32,666 nucleotides of DNA. Source: Actinomycetes bacterium. Its GTDB lineage: Bacteria > Actinomycetota > Acidimicrobiia > Acidimicrobiales > RAAP-2. Below are positions 8,563-16,878 of the stretch, piece after piece (positions within the stretch are counted from its first letter, which is position 1; each line of letters begins with the position of its first letter). The stretch spans positions 1 to 32,666 of the forward strand of contig JAJYWG010000504.1 in NCBI GenBank assembly GCA_021791615.1. The letters run 5' to 3'. A program made the position numbers and the translations under genes. The notes under the pieces were generated by a model. It saw only the letters and a program-made list of their open reading frames with translations. It did not search any database and was not told where the DNA came from.

Positions 8563-9266
8563 CGGACGGCCCCGACCTGCGCGCCGTGGCCGACGTGCCG
8601 GGAGCCTTCAGTGAAGTGATCCAGGACGCCTACCGCCGCCGTACGGGCTCCCGCTTCACCATGGTCCTCTCGGGCGGTCCGACGGCACGCGCATGCTATG
8701 AGCGCCTGGCAAGCCTCGCCGTCGGATCTATCGACTGGTCCCTCGTCGACATCTACATGGGAGACGAGCGGCTGGTGGCGCCCGACGATCCCGATGCCAA
8801 CCAGCGGCTCGTACGAGAGGCGCTCATCGAGCGGGTCGGCGGCGTGGCATCGTTCCATCCGATGCCGACCGACGGCGATCCGATCTCGTGCTGCGCCCGG
8901 TACGCTCGCGAGGTGTCAGCAGTGCTCGAGGGGTCCGGCTTTGACGTGATCCACCTCGGCATGGGTCCCGATGGGCACACGGCGTCGCTGTTCCCAGGGA
9001 CACCGTGCCTCGATGCCGGACCCGACGAGCTCGTCGTGGCAACGACCGATCCCAGCGCTCGGAACCCCCACCCGCGCCTGAGCCTGACGCTACCGGTGAT
9101 CAATCGCGCGCGAATGGCGGTGTTCACCGTGGCCGGGGCAACCAAGCGCGACGCCGTCGCCCGGTTGCGCTCCGGCGCCGACCTGCCCGCGGCGCGAGTC
9201 CATGCTGCCGACGTGCGCTGGCTCGTGGATGCCGAAGCCCTGGGTCTTGCCGGAGCGGTTTCATGA
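8559..9266 (+). CDS. pgl: 6-phosphogluconolactonase
   Basis: Hydrolyses 6-phosphogluconolactone to 6-phosphogluconate, the step between Zwf and Gnd. The 235-aa product has the family motifs MVLSGGPTARACYERL, YMGDERLVAPDDPDANQRL and LGMGPDGHTASLFPG (the catalytic GxDGHTASLFP region), and LTLPVINRA. The start is TTG 8559, overlapping the zwf TGA as TTGA, with GGAG (8547-8550) eight bases upstream. No ATG or GTG in frame lies near the conserved N terminus. The family's common SGGSTP motif reads SGGPTA here. The ATG of fbiC overlaps its stop. Confidence 0.93.
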   Translation: MTDGPDLRAVADVPGAFSEVIQDAYRRRTGSRFTMVLSGGPTARACYERLASLAVGSIDWSLVDIYMGDERLVAPDDPDANQRLVREALIERVGGVASFHPMPTDGDPISCCARYAREVSAVLEGSGFDVIHLGMGPDGHTASLFPGTPCLDAGPDELVVATTDPSARNPHPRLSLTLPVINRARMAVFTVAGATKRDAVARLRSGADLPAARVHAADVRWLVDAEALGLAGAVS

Positions 9267-11593
9267 GCGCATGGGACGGGCGTGTGCCAGTGTCGGAGCT
9301 CGTGTCGCTGCCGGTGTCGGAGCTGGCATCGGAGGCGCGAAGGGTGCGGACGCAGTGGCATCGGAACCAGATCACCTACTCGCCAAAGGTGTTCATCCCA
9401 CTCACGATGCTGTGCCGGGATCGTTGTGGTTACTGCACGTTCGCGAAGGCTCCGGCCCGCCTGAGCGCGCCCTACCTTGACCTCGACGAGGTCCTGGCGA
9501 TCGCTCGAGCGGGTGCTGCCGCCGGCTGCAAAGAAGCACTTTTCACGCTTGGCGAGCGGCCAGAGCTCCGCTATCGGGCAGCGCAGAGCTGGCTGGACCA
9601 GCACGGCTACCACTCGACGGTCGAGTACTTGGCCTCGGCTTGCAAGGCAGTCCTCGAAGAAACCGGCTTGCTACCGCATGCCAACGGCGGTGCCCTCTAC
9701 GAGGACGAGCTCGCCATGCTCCGGGAAGTGACGGCCAGCCAGGGAATGATGATCGAAGCGTTGAACGACGGGCTGCGGGCCCACCGGCACGCTCCCGACA
9801 AGGCACCAGCTCGCCGTCTAGGATCCCTCGACGCGGCGGGCCGCCTGTCCATCCCGTTCACGACGGGCATCCTGGTCGGGTTCGGTGAGACCAGGACCGA
9901 CCGGGTCGAGGCACTCGTCGCCATTGCCAGGTCGCATGAACGCCACCGCCACGTCCAGGAGGTCATCGTCCAGCCGTTCCTTCCCAAGCCCGGTACGGCG
10001 ATGCGTGACCATCCTGCGTGCCCGCCCGAGGAGCTGGTCTGGACCATTGCAGCCGCCAGATGCCTCCTCCCCGGTGACGTGCACCTCCAGGCACCCCCCA
10101 ACCTAGTGGACGACCTCGCAGAGCTTCTCGACGCCGGGATCGACGACTGGGGCGGTGTCTCGCCGGTGACGGTGGACCACGTGAACCCCGAGCGTCCGTG
10201 GCCCGAGGTCGAGAGGCTGCACGCGCTCTGCGAGGGGTCCGGGTACGTGCTGGCTCCGCGCCTCACCGTGTACCCGAGTTTTGCGCGCCAGCCCGAGCGC
10301 TGGTTGGATCCGGCACTGCACTTTTTCGTGATGGACGTGTCCGACGCCGAAGGCATGGCTCGAGAGGACCGCTGGTGCTCGGGTTCGGACGTTGCCCCTC
10401 CTCCCCTCGTCCCGCTCCCGGCGGGTGAGGGAAGACCCCGCGAGAACGCCGCTCCGGTCGCGTCGGCTCGTTCGGCGGTGCAAGAGGTTCTTGCCGGCGT
10501 GTCGCTCGGCCAGGAGATCGGCGAGGACGAGATCGTCAGCCTCTTCTCGGCGCGTGGTGCGGATTTTCTCGCCGTGGTGGAGCTGGCGAACGAGCTCCGA
10601 GAGCGTGCGGTGGGCGACGCCGTGACCTACGTGGTGAACCGGAACATCAACTATACGAACGTCTGCACGTTTAAGTGCCGCTTCTGCGCGTTCTCGAAGG
10701 GTCCGCGGTCCCTCAACCTGCGGGGCGATCCGTACCTCTTGGACTTGTCCGAGATCACCCGGCGGGTCGCCGAGGCAGAGGCAGAGGGAGCGACCGAGGT
10801 GTGCCTGCAAGGGGGCATCCACCCGAATTTCGACGGCGAGTACTACCTCGACGTGCTCGGCGCCGTGCGAGCTGCATCCGAGCGCATCCACATTCACGCG
10901 TTCACCGCCCTTGAGGTCAGCGAGGGGGCGCGGCGTTCGGGTGTGAGCCTGGCCGACTATCTGGGCCGCCTCAAGGAGGCCGGGCTGAGGACTCTTCCCG
11001 GCACGGCGGCTGAGATCCTGGACGACGAAGTGCGCGCCGTCCTGTGCCCGGACAAGATCGACACCGACGAGTGGCTGGATGTCCACAGGACGGCTCACCG
11101 CGTAGGCCTTCGTTCGAACGTGACGATCATGTTTGGAGCCGTCGAGCGACCGGTGAGCTGGGCCCGTCACATTCTGCGCACGCGCCAGCTCCAGCGCGAG
11201 ACGGGCGGCTTCACCGAGCTCGTCCCTCTCCCCTTCGTCCACATGGCGTCGCCGATCTACCTGCAACGAAGGTCCCGCCGGGGTCCCACCTTTCGAGAGA
11301 CGGTGCTCATGCATGCCGTCGGGAGGATCGCCTACTCGGGCATGATCGACAACATCCAGGTGAGCTGGGTCAAAACGGGTCTCGCGGGTGCACGGCAATG
11401 TCTGGCAGCGGGGGCAAACGATGTCGGCGGCACCCTCATGGACGAGAACATCTCCCGAGCGGCGGGCGCGAGCCACGGGCAGCGCCTCGGCGTCTCCGAG
11501 CTTCACGAGCTCGTCGATCCGCTTGCTCGTCCCCTGGTACAGCGCACGACGCTCTACGGACGAGTATCCGACAGCGTGCCGGCACCTGTCTGA
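9263..11593 (+). CDS. fbiC: FO synthase, fused CofG-CofH (FbiC)
   Basis: Makes 7,8-didemethyl-8-hydroxy-5-deazariboflavin (FO), the chromophore of coenzyme F420, from tyrosine and a ribityl-diaminouracil. It does this with two radical-SAM domains in one 776-aa chain. The CofG half has CRDRCGYC (C51, C55, C58) and the CofH half CTFKCRFC (C468, C472, C475), each binding a 4Fe-4S cluster. Further landmarks are TTGILVGFGET, VQPFLPKPGT, LQGGIHPNF and AHRVGLRSNVTIMFG. The linker around 375-400 is Pro-rich. It is somewhat shorter than the mycobacterial FbiC. The start ATG overlaps the pgl stop (ATGA), placing F420 synthesis in the pentose-phosphate operon. The stop overlaps the next ATG (TGATG). Confidence 0.96.
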   Translation: MSAWDGRVPVSELVSLPVSELASEARRVRTQWHRNQITYSPKVFIPLTMLCRDRCGYCTFAKAPARLSAPYLDLDEVLAIARAGAAAGCKEALFTLGERPELRYRAAQSWLDQHGYHSTVEYLASACKAVLEETGLLPHANGGALYEDELAMLREVTASQGMMIEALNDGLRAHRHAPDKAPARRLGSLDAAGRLSIPFTTGILVGFGETRTDRVEALVAIARSHERHRHVQEVIVQPFLPKPGTAMRDHPACPPEELVWTIAAARCLLPGDVHLQAPPNLVDDLAELLDAGIDDWGGVSPVTVDHVNPERPWPEVERLHALCEGSGYVLAPRLTVYPSFARQPERWLDPALHFFVMDVSDAEGMAREDRWCSGSDVAPPPLVPLPAGEGRPRENAAPVASARSAVQEVLAGVSLGQEIGEDEIVSLFSARGADFLAVVELANELRERAVGDAVTYVVNRNINYTNVCTFKCRFCAFSKGPRSLNLRGDPYLLDLSEITRRVAEAEAEGATEVCLQGGIHPNFDGEYYLDVLGAVRAASERIHIHAFTALEVSEGARRSGVSLADYLGRLKEAGLRTLPGTAAEILDDEVRAVLCPDKIDTDEWLDVHRTAHRVGLRSNVTIMFGAVERPVSWARHILRTRQLQRETGGFTELVPLPFVHMASPIYLQRRSRRGPTFRETVLMHAVGRIAYSGMIDNIQVSWVKTGLAGARQCLAAGANDVGGTLMDENISRAAGASHGQRLGVSELHELVDPLARPLVQRTTLYGRVSDSVPAPV

Positions 11594-12648
11594 TGCAAGA
11601 TGACGAACGCCTGAGCGGGGTCGAATCTCCCGATTCCGTCGTGATCGACGCTGCGCTCGGAGCCCTTGTGGGTGGCCGCTCCCGCTCGACCGCGCAGACC
11701 GACCTTTTGCGATCGATGCTCTCGGTTGTCTGGGCGATGGCCCGCGAAGGGGTGGACGTCGGAGACTTGAAGATCGCGGACGCTGCCCTCGGGGAAATGG
11801 CCGAAGCGTTCCGGGTGTTCCGACCGTACCGGTCTGTGCGGAAGGTGACGATGTTCGGCTCGGCCAGGACCCAGCGTGAAGACCCGGTGTACGTGTTGGC
11901 GCGCGATCTGGCGTCGCATCTTGCCGAGGAAGGGTGGATGATCGTCACGGGCGCCGGCCCGGGCATCATGGAGGCTGGGACCGAAGGCGCCGGGCGCGAA
12001 CGCAGCTTCGGCGTCAACATCCGGCTCCCTCACGAGGAAGGGGCGAACCCGTTCATCGCACAGGACCCCAAGCTCGTGGAGATGCGGTACTTCTTCACTC
12101 GCAAGCTGATGCTGATGAAAGAATCACACGCGTATGCCGTCTTGCCCGGAGGGTTCGGCACGCAGGACGAGTGCTACGAGCTGTTGACCCTGCTGCAGAC
12201 CGGAAAGGCCGAGCCGGCACCGGTGGTGCTCGTCGAGACCCAGGGAGGGACCTATTGGGAGGGGTGGCGGCGGTTCGTGACCGAGGAGGCAATACGACCC
12301 GGATGGGTCTCCCCCGAGGACACCGCGCTGTTCCGGGTCGCGAACAGCGTGGACGAAGCCGCCGGGGAGATCGCCGGCTTCTATCGCAACTACCACTCCA
12401 GCCGCTGGGTGGGCGATCTCCTGGTGATCCGGCTCCAGGTGGCACCCTCGCGCCGTGAGCTCTCCGACCTCAATCGGCGCTTCGCCGACATCGTCTCGTC
12501 GGGCTCCATCCGCTCGGCGGCGCCGTTTCCACCCGAGCGGTCAAGTGGGGATCACTTGGAGCTGGCACGGGTCGCGTTCCGTTTCGACAAATTCCACTAC
12601 GGGAGGCTCCGGCTGCTCATCGATGCGCTGAACGAGTGCACCGGCTGA
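11593..12648 (+). CDS. LOG-family protein (Rossmann-fold, lysine-decarboxylase-like)
   Basis: A 351-aa protein with an N-terminal extension of about 80 residues and a LOG domain. The motifs are VTMFGSARTQ (86-95), TGAGPGIMEAGTEGA (119-133), RK (170-171) and the signature PGGFGTQDE (185-193). Small LOG proteins are 5'-monophosphate phosphoribohydrolases that release cytokinin-type bases. This longer bacterial subtype is usually annotated TIGR00730 or nucleotide 5'-monophosphate nucleosidase, and its natural substrate is uncertain. The C-terminal 90 residues (RRELSDLNRRFADIV, FRFDKFHYGRLRLLIDALN) are specific to the long type. It is last in the operon, with its ATG overlapping the fbiC stop. 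Confidence 0.86.
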   Translation: MQDDERLSGVESPDSVVIDAALGALVGGRSRSTAQTDLLRSMLSVVWAMAREGVDVGDLKIADAALGEMAEAFRVFRPYRSVRKVTMFGSARTQREDPVYVLARDLASHLAEEGWMIVTGAGPGIMEAGTEGAGRERSFGVNIRLPHEEGANPFIAQDPKLVEMRYFFTRKLMLMKESHAYAVLPGGFGTQDECYELLTLLQTGKAEPAPVVLVETQGGTYWEGWRRFVTEEAIRPGWVSPEDTALFRVANSVDEAAGEIAGFYRNYHSSRWVGDLLVIRLQVAPSRRELSDLNRRFADIVSSGSIRSAAPFPPERSSGDHLELARVAFRFDKFHYGRLRLLIDALNECTG

Positions 12649-12664
12649 AGGGCCCGTGGGGCCT

Positions 12665-12679
12665 GGGAGGCGTGCTCCC
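12665..12679. terminator. Short inverted repeat between convergent genes
   Basis: In the 39-bp gap between the LOG gene and the convergent acyl-CoA ligase lies GGGAG-gcgtg-CTCCC, a 5-bp stem. No T-run follows on either strand, so a terminator role is only suggested by position. Confidence 0.25.
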
Positions 12680-12687
12680 GCCGACGG

Positions 12688-14316
12688 TTATTCGCGGGAG
12701 GACGCGGTGACCGTGACGACCTCGAGCTCACCACCGGCATGCATCGCTCGAAGGAGCTTTTTGTCGAACTTGCCCACCGAGGTCTTGGGGATCTCGTCCA
12801 TGAACGCCCAGCGCTCGGGGATCCACCAGCGGGCGACGCGCCCTTCGAGGAACTCGACCAGCTCGTCGGCCGTCGGGGTGGTACCCGGTACCGGCACCGC
12901 GCAGACGAGCGGCCGCTCCTGCCAACGAGCATCGGGCACGGCGACCACTGCTGCTTCGAACACCTGGGGGTGTGCCATCACCTCGTTCTCGAGAGCCACC
13001 GAAGAGATCCACTCCCCTCCCGACTTGATGACGTCTTTCGTCCGGTCCGAGATCTCCATGTACCCACGCTCGTCCAGAGACCCGACGTCGCCGGTGCGGA
13101 GCCAGCCATCGTGGAAACGGGCTGGGTCAGGATCCCGGTAGTACGAGGCCGTCACCCACGGACCCCTGATCTCGAACTCCCCCACCGCGGAGCCGTCGTT
13201 CGGCAGGATCTCACCGTCTTCGCCGACGACCCGCACTTCCACGCCGGCCACGACCCGCCCGGCCTTCACCCGGTAGTCGATCTCGTCTTCGGGGGGACAG
13301 CCAGCTGGGGGGAGCGCGACCGCGGCCAGTGGGCTCGTCTCGGTCATTCCCCACCCCTGCGTGAGGGGAACTCCCGTTCGCGCCTCGAACGCTTCGATGA
13401 GGCTGCGCGGAACGGCGGATCCCCCAGCCGTCACCTGGCGCAGGGAGCTGAGGTCGGCATTGGTCTCCGCGGCGGCACGCAAGACGTCGTTCCAGATCGT
13501 GGGCACACCACAGGCCATCGTGGGGCGATGGTCGGCGATGATGCGGACGAGGTGATCTCCAGAAAGGAGCATCTGGGGCATCAGGAGATCGGTCCCCACC
13601 ATGTACGCTGCGTAAGGAGTTCCCCACGCGTTGGCGTGGAACATGGGAACGATCACGAGCAGTCGATCGGCTTCAGTCATGCCGATCGAGGCAGCCGACG
13701 TCACCGCCATGGAGTGCAGGTAGGTCGAGCGGTGGCTGTAGACCACTCCCTTGGGATCGCCGGTAGTGCCGCTCGTGTAGCACATTGCGGCGGCGTCGCG
13801 CTCGTCGAGGTCGGGCCATGTGTAGCCCGGCTCCTCGGCGGCAAGGAGCTCCTCGTAGGAGAGCGTGTCGCCGAGAGCTGCCGTGTCACCCGCGCCGGCC
13901 ACGATGAGCGTCTTCACGGATGTGAGCTGGTCGATGACCCGGCTCAGGACCGGAGCAAGAGTCGCGTCGACGATGATGGCTTTGTCCTCGGCGTGGTTGA
14001 TGACATAGGCGAGCTGCTCGGGGAAAAGCCGGATGTTGAGAGTATGAAGCACCGCGCCCATCGACGGGATCCCCAGGTATGCCTCGAGGTGGACTTGGTG
14101 GTTCCAGCAGAAGGTGCCCACCCGGTCCCCGTGTCCGATCCCGAGCCGCGAGAGTGCTCGCGCAAGCTTCTCAGCCCTTTCCCCCACCTCGGTGAAGGTC
14201 GACTCTTCGGCACCTGAAGGACCGACAGTGACCACTTTGCTCTGGCCGTAGACGTGCTGGCCATGGCGGAGGATGCCACTGATCAGCAGTGGACCGTCCT
14301 GCATCGTGCTTCGCAT
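12688..14316 (-). CDS. Long-chain fatty-acid-CoA ligase (AMP-binding, ANL superfamily)
   Basis: Activates a carboxylic acid to an acyl-adenylate and then an acyl-CoA in the cytosol. The 542-aa product has the P-loop-like A3 motif CYTSGTTGDPKGVVYSHR, motif GWGMTETSP, the hinge/ATP motif DGWLRTGDVG, IKSGGEWISSVALEN, and the catalytic lysine in PKTSVGKFDKK near the C terminus. The overall pattern matches medium/long-chain acyl-CoA synthetases of the FadD/AlkK type; chain length cannot be read from sequence. ATG 14316 is chosen because GAGGAGGAGG lies directly upstream; a longer open frame continues upstream with no homology. It is convergent with the LOG gene and divergent from the lytic transglycosylase. 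Confidence 0.9.
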   Translation of the reverse strand: MRSTMQDGPLLISGILRHGQHVYGQSKVVTVGPSGAEESTFTEVGERAEKLARALSRLGIGHGDRVGTFCWNHQVHLEAYLGIPSMGAVLHTLNIRLFPEQLAYVINHAEDKAIIVDATLAPVLSRVIDQLTSVKTLIVAGAGDTAALGDTLSYEELLAAEEPGYTWPDLDERDAAAMCYTSGTTGDPKGVVYSHRSTYLHSMAVTSAASIGMTEADRLLVIVPMFHANAWGTPYAAYMVGTDLLMPQMLLSGDHLVRIIADHRPTMACGVPTIWNDVLRAAAETNADLSSLRQVTAGGSAVPRSLIEAFEARTGVPLTQGWGMTETSPLAAVALPPAGCPPEDEIDYRVKAGRVVAGVEVRVVGEDGEILPNDGSAVGEFEIRGPWVTASYYRDPDPARFHDGWLRTGDVGSLDERGYMEISDRTKDVIKSGGEWISSVALENEVMAHPQVFEAAVVAVPDARWQERPLVCAVPVPGTTPTADELVEFLEGRVARWWIPERWAFMDEIPKTSVGKFDKKLLRAMHAGGELEVVTVTASSRE

Positions 14317-14707
14317 CTGCCCTCCTCCTCTCGGCGGCGTCCCCTCCTCGTGCTCGCGTTGGCGATGTTCGTCCGAGAAGGGCCACAGCGGCCTCTCAGC
14401 CTGCGATCTCAGCGTAGTCAATGGGTCGCCGTTCCTGGCGAGCCGCTCCTGCCGACGGATTTCTCGGCCGTCTGGAGCCTTGCGGTCGAGCAGCCGGCTC
14501 GAGTGGCACCCGTTCGTTCCTTCAGCACGGCCTTCGCAGTCGCCAAGCGGGTGTCGCGGTCGCCAAACAGGCGTCGCCGCGTGTGCCGGTGTGTTGGCTC
14601 GAGCCCAAGGCTGCTCTCGAGCGACTGTTCCGTGTGGGCGCGGACACGTCGGAGTGCCCGACGACAACACCGCCCGAGGCGGCGGAAACGGTTCGAGAGG
14701 GGAAGAC
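14317..14707. other. Divergent intergenic region with a 20-bp duplication
   Basis: These 391 bp separate the divergent ligase and transglycosylase genes and hold no convincing gene. Two adjacent 20-bp units, starting GTCGCCAAGC at 14539 and GTCGCCAAAC at 14559, match at 16 of 20 positions. A TTGACT on the minus strand (14421-14416) could be a -35 for the ligase, but no good -10 follows at 17 bases. AGAGGGGAAG just before 14708 is the ribosome site of the transglycosylase. Confidence 0.45.
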
Positions 14708-15457
14708 GTGAGGATCCTTGTGCTGCTCGGCGCGCTCTTGTTCACGTTCGCGGTCCTGCTCGGTGGGTGTGCCGCGTTGCTGGGCGATGCGCTGTCGGGA
14801 TCCCTCCTGGGATCCCCGGATGCGGGGGGCGGGTCCGGTCCTGCGCCCCTCGGCGGCGGAATCCCCTCGAGTGCTTCGGCGGTACCCGCCTCCTGGGCGA
14901 GGGTGGATCGCGCTGCCGCGAGGAGCTGTCCAGGTCTTTCGTGGACGGTTCTCGCCGCAATCGGCAGGGTGGAGACCGATTTCGGCGCCGACACACGGAT
15001 GTCGACGGCAGGCGCGATCGGACCGATGCAATTCCTCCCCGGGACGTTCGCCGAGTACGACGTCCCGGTACCGCCTGGCGGTGCCGACCCTCCCAGCCCG
15101 TACGACCTGGTGGACGCCGTCTATGCCGCGACCCGTCTCTTATGCGCGAATGGCGCGGCCAGCGGAGCCGACGTGCCCGGAGCGCTCTTCTCCTACAACC
15201 ACAGCACTGCCTACGTGTCCGAGGTCCTGGCCTACGCCACCGCCTACGCCGCGGCCACCCCAGCCACCACTACCCCAGCCACCACCTACGCCACCACCAC
15301 CCCAACCATCTCGGTCCCAGCCACCAGCCCAGCCAGCGCCGCTGCCTCAGCCACCACCCCAGCCAGCGCCGCTGCCGCCGGCTCCGTCAAGTCGTGGTGC
15401 CGCGAAAGACCCGTGCGCAAGGTCGAACGCTTCTCCGAGCTGGAAGTTCGCCCATAG
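14708..15457 (+). CDS. Lipoprotein lytic transglycosylase, SLT domain
   Basis: Predicted to cleave the glycan strand of peptidoglycan, leaving 1,6-anhydro-MurNAc ends, at the outer face of the membrane. The 249-aa product has a signal peptide with lipobox LGGC (C21). A short Gly/Ser linker follows, then a small SLT domain with catalytic E89 in AAIGRVETDFG, STAGAIGPMQFLPGTF (99-114) and FSYNHSTAYV (161-170). C74 and C146 could form a disulfide. After about residue 180 comes a 55-residue Ala/Thr/Ser/Pro tail encoded by CCACCACCCCAGCC-type repeats, probably wall-spanning or disordered. GTG 14708 is supported by the signal peptide and ribosome site. Confidence 0.84.
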   Translation: MRILVLLGALLFTFAVLLGGCAALLGDALSGSLLGSPDAGGGSGPAPLGGGIPSSASAVPASWARVDRAAARSCPGLSWTVLAAIGRVETDFGADTRMSTAGAIGPMQFLPGTFAEYDVPVPPGGADPPSPYDLVDAVYAATRLLCANGAASGADVPGALFSYNHSTAYVSEVLAYATAYAAATPATTTPATTYATTTPTISVPATSPASAAASATTPASAAAAGSVKSWCRERPVRKVERFSELEVRP

Positions 15458-15465
15458 TCATATAG

Positions 15466-15486
15466 ACATACAAATGTATGTACACT
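15466..15486 (+). promoter_or_regulatory. Palindromic operator overlapping a leaderless-type promoter of the TauE operon
   Basis: A perfect inverted repeat, ACATAC-aaat-GTATGT (15466-15481), shares its last base with a TACACT -10-like hexamer (15481-15486). Seven bases later comes the GTG at 15494, so transcription would start at or beside the start codon. The site is AT-rich in a GC-rich region. A regulator bound here would cover the promoter spacer. The GntR/HutC protein three genes on is the obvious candidate (inference). Confidence 0.6.
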
Positions 15487-15493
15487 AGAGGGA

Positions 15494-16366
15494 GTGACCC
15501 CCCTGGACTTCGTGGTCTCGTTGGCTCTCACCTCCATCGCCGGAGGAGTGATCGGCTCGTTGGTAGGGCTCGGCGGCGGCGTCGTGATCGTGCCGGTGCT
15601 CACGCTCATCTACGGCGTGACAATTCGCCTCGCGATCGGGGCCAGCATCGTGTCGGTCATCGCGACGTCGAGTGGCGCGGCATCGGCTTACGTCCGGGAA
15701 AAGATGACGAACCTGCGTGCAGGGATGTTCCTCGAGATCGCCACGACGACGGGGGCGGTCAGTGGCGCCTACCTCACGACGGTGCTCCCCGGACGGGCGC
15801 TGTTCCTGCTCTTCGGCATCGTGCTCGCTTACTCGGCCGTTGCCACCTACCGCAAGCGCCACTCGACGGAGCCGTTGACCGTCTCGCACGACCGAATCGC
15901 CAACTACTTCAATCTCCACGGGTCGTATTACGACTCAGCCGAAGGGAAGGAGATATCGTACAAAGTCGTCCATAGCCAGCTCGGGCTCGGGCTCATGTAC
16001 ATCGCGGGCATGGTCAGCGCGCTGCTCGGTATCGGGTCAGGTGCGCTCAAGGTTCCCGCAATGGACAGTGCCATGCACCTCCCGATGAAGGTGTCCACGG
16101 CCACCAGCAACTTTATGATCGGTGTCACGGCGGCGGCCAGCGCCGGGGTCTACTTTATCCGGGGACAGATCGACCCGGTGATCGCCGCGCCGGTCGCGGC
16201 GGGTGTGCTGCTCGGAGCGGTGTTCGGAGCGAAAGTCCTTCCTCGCATCACGAGCAAGTCCGTTCGCGTGGCGTTCGTGATCGTGCTCGTCATCGTCTCC
16301 CTGGAAATGCTCCAGCGAGGGGTGTTCCCGGCAGGGTTTCATAGCGCAGTGATGGGGAACCGATGA
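15494..16366 (+). CDS. TauE/SafE-family membrane permease (probable sulfite/organosulfonate or related anion exporter)
   Basis: A 290-aa integral membrane protein with about eight hydrophobic segments in two repeated halves. Each half begins with the TauE/SafE glycine signature: GGVIGSLVGLGGGVVIVPVL near the N terminus and GMVSALLGIGSGALKVPAM in the middle. ATSNFMIGVTAAASAGVYFIRG is the second-half counterpart of IVSVIATSSGAASAYV. The family moves anions such as sulfite, sulfoacetate or taurine breakdown products; the substrate here is unknown. GTG 15494 has no spaced ribosome site but lies seven bases after TACACT, fitting leaderless translation. Its stop overlaps the DUF1634 ATG (ATGA), so the two are probably made together. 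Confidence 0.88.
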   Translation: MTPLDFVVSLALTSIAGGVIGSLVGLGGGVVIVPVLTLIYGVTIRLAIGASIVSVIATSSGAASAYVREKMTNLRAGMFLEIATTTGAVSGAYLTTVLPGRALFLLFGIVLAYSAVATYRKRHSTEPLTVSHDRIANYFNLHGSYYDSAEGKEISYKVVHSQLGLGLMYIAGMVSALLGIGSGALKVPAMDSAMHLPMKVSTATSNFMIGVTAAASAGVYFIRGQIDPVIAAPVAAGVLLGAVFGAKVLPRITSKSVRVAFVIVLVIVSLEMLQRGVFPAGFHSAVMGNR

Positions 16367-16875
16367 GCGCTCACACCCCGCCTGACGTTCGACCCGGATC
16401 AGAGCCCGACCCAGGGACAAGTAGAGGCCTGGGTACCTCAGGTTCGAGGGGACATCGGATGACCCCAGCAGAAGCGGAAGCGATGGAGGAGAAGATCCGC
16501 AAGGTGGAGATCGCCATCAGTCTCGTCTTGCGCATCGGGGTGACTCTCAGCGTGCTCGTGATCGCAGTCGGCTTGGGCATCATGTTCGCCCATCACGGCG
16601 ATTACACGTCGATAACGGGCAAGTTCTCGTACAAGAAGCTTACGACCTCGAGTACGCCGTTCCCTCACTCCGTGCATGGGCTGGTCAGGTCGATCGAGCA
16701 TGGTGACGGGAGAGGCATCGTGGTCTTGGGGATCTTTCTCCTCATCCTCACGCCGGTGCTCAGGGTCGCTGTTGGGGTTTTGTCGTTCATCTACGAGCGG
16801 GACCTGCCAATGACGCTGGTCACTCTCTTCGTCCTGGCTGTCCTTATCGGATCGTTCTTCTTGGCGGGGGCGTGA
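16363..16875 (+). CDS. DUF1634 membrane protein, partner of the TauE permease
   Basis: A 170-aa protein. The first 30 residues are polar and disordered-looking. Then comes EEKIRKVEIAISLVLRIGV, the typical DUF1634 opening into a transmembrane helix, and two more helices (about 117-137 and 147-169) flanking YERDLPM. DUF1634 proteins are commonly encoded directly after TauE/SafE permeases and may be accessory subunits; their biochemical role is unknown. The ATG overlaps the permease stop. An internal ATG at MTPAEAEAMEEK is an alternative start nearer the conserved domain. Confidence 0.85.
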   Translation: MSAHTPPDVRPGSEPDPGTSRGLGTSGSRGHRMTPAEAEAMEEKIRKVEIAISLVLRIGVTLSVLVIAVGLGIMFAHHGDYTSITGKFSYKKLTTSSTPFPHSVHGLVRSIEHGDGRGIVVLGIFLLILTPVLRVAVGVLSFIYERDLPMTLVTLFVLAVLIGSFFLAGA

Positions 16876-16878
16876 CAA

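Noticed and set aside
14400..14460. TTGACT as a complete sigma-70 promoter for the acyl-CoA ligase
   Set aside because: The hexamer 17 bases downstream (TGAGAG) is a poor -10, so only a -35-like match remains.
16438..16460. GGTTCGAGGGG resembling a tRNA T-arm
   Set aside because: Lies within the DUF1634 coding sequence and has no cloverleaf partners.
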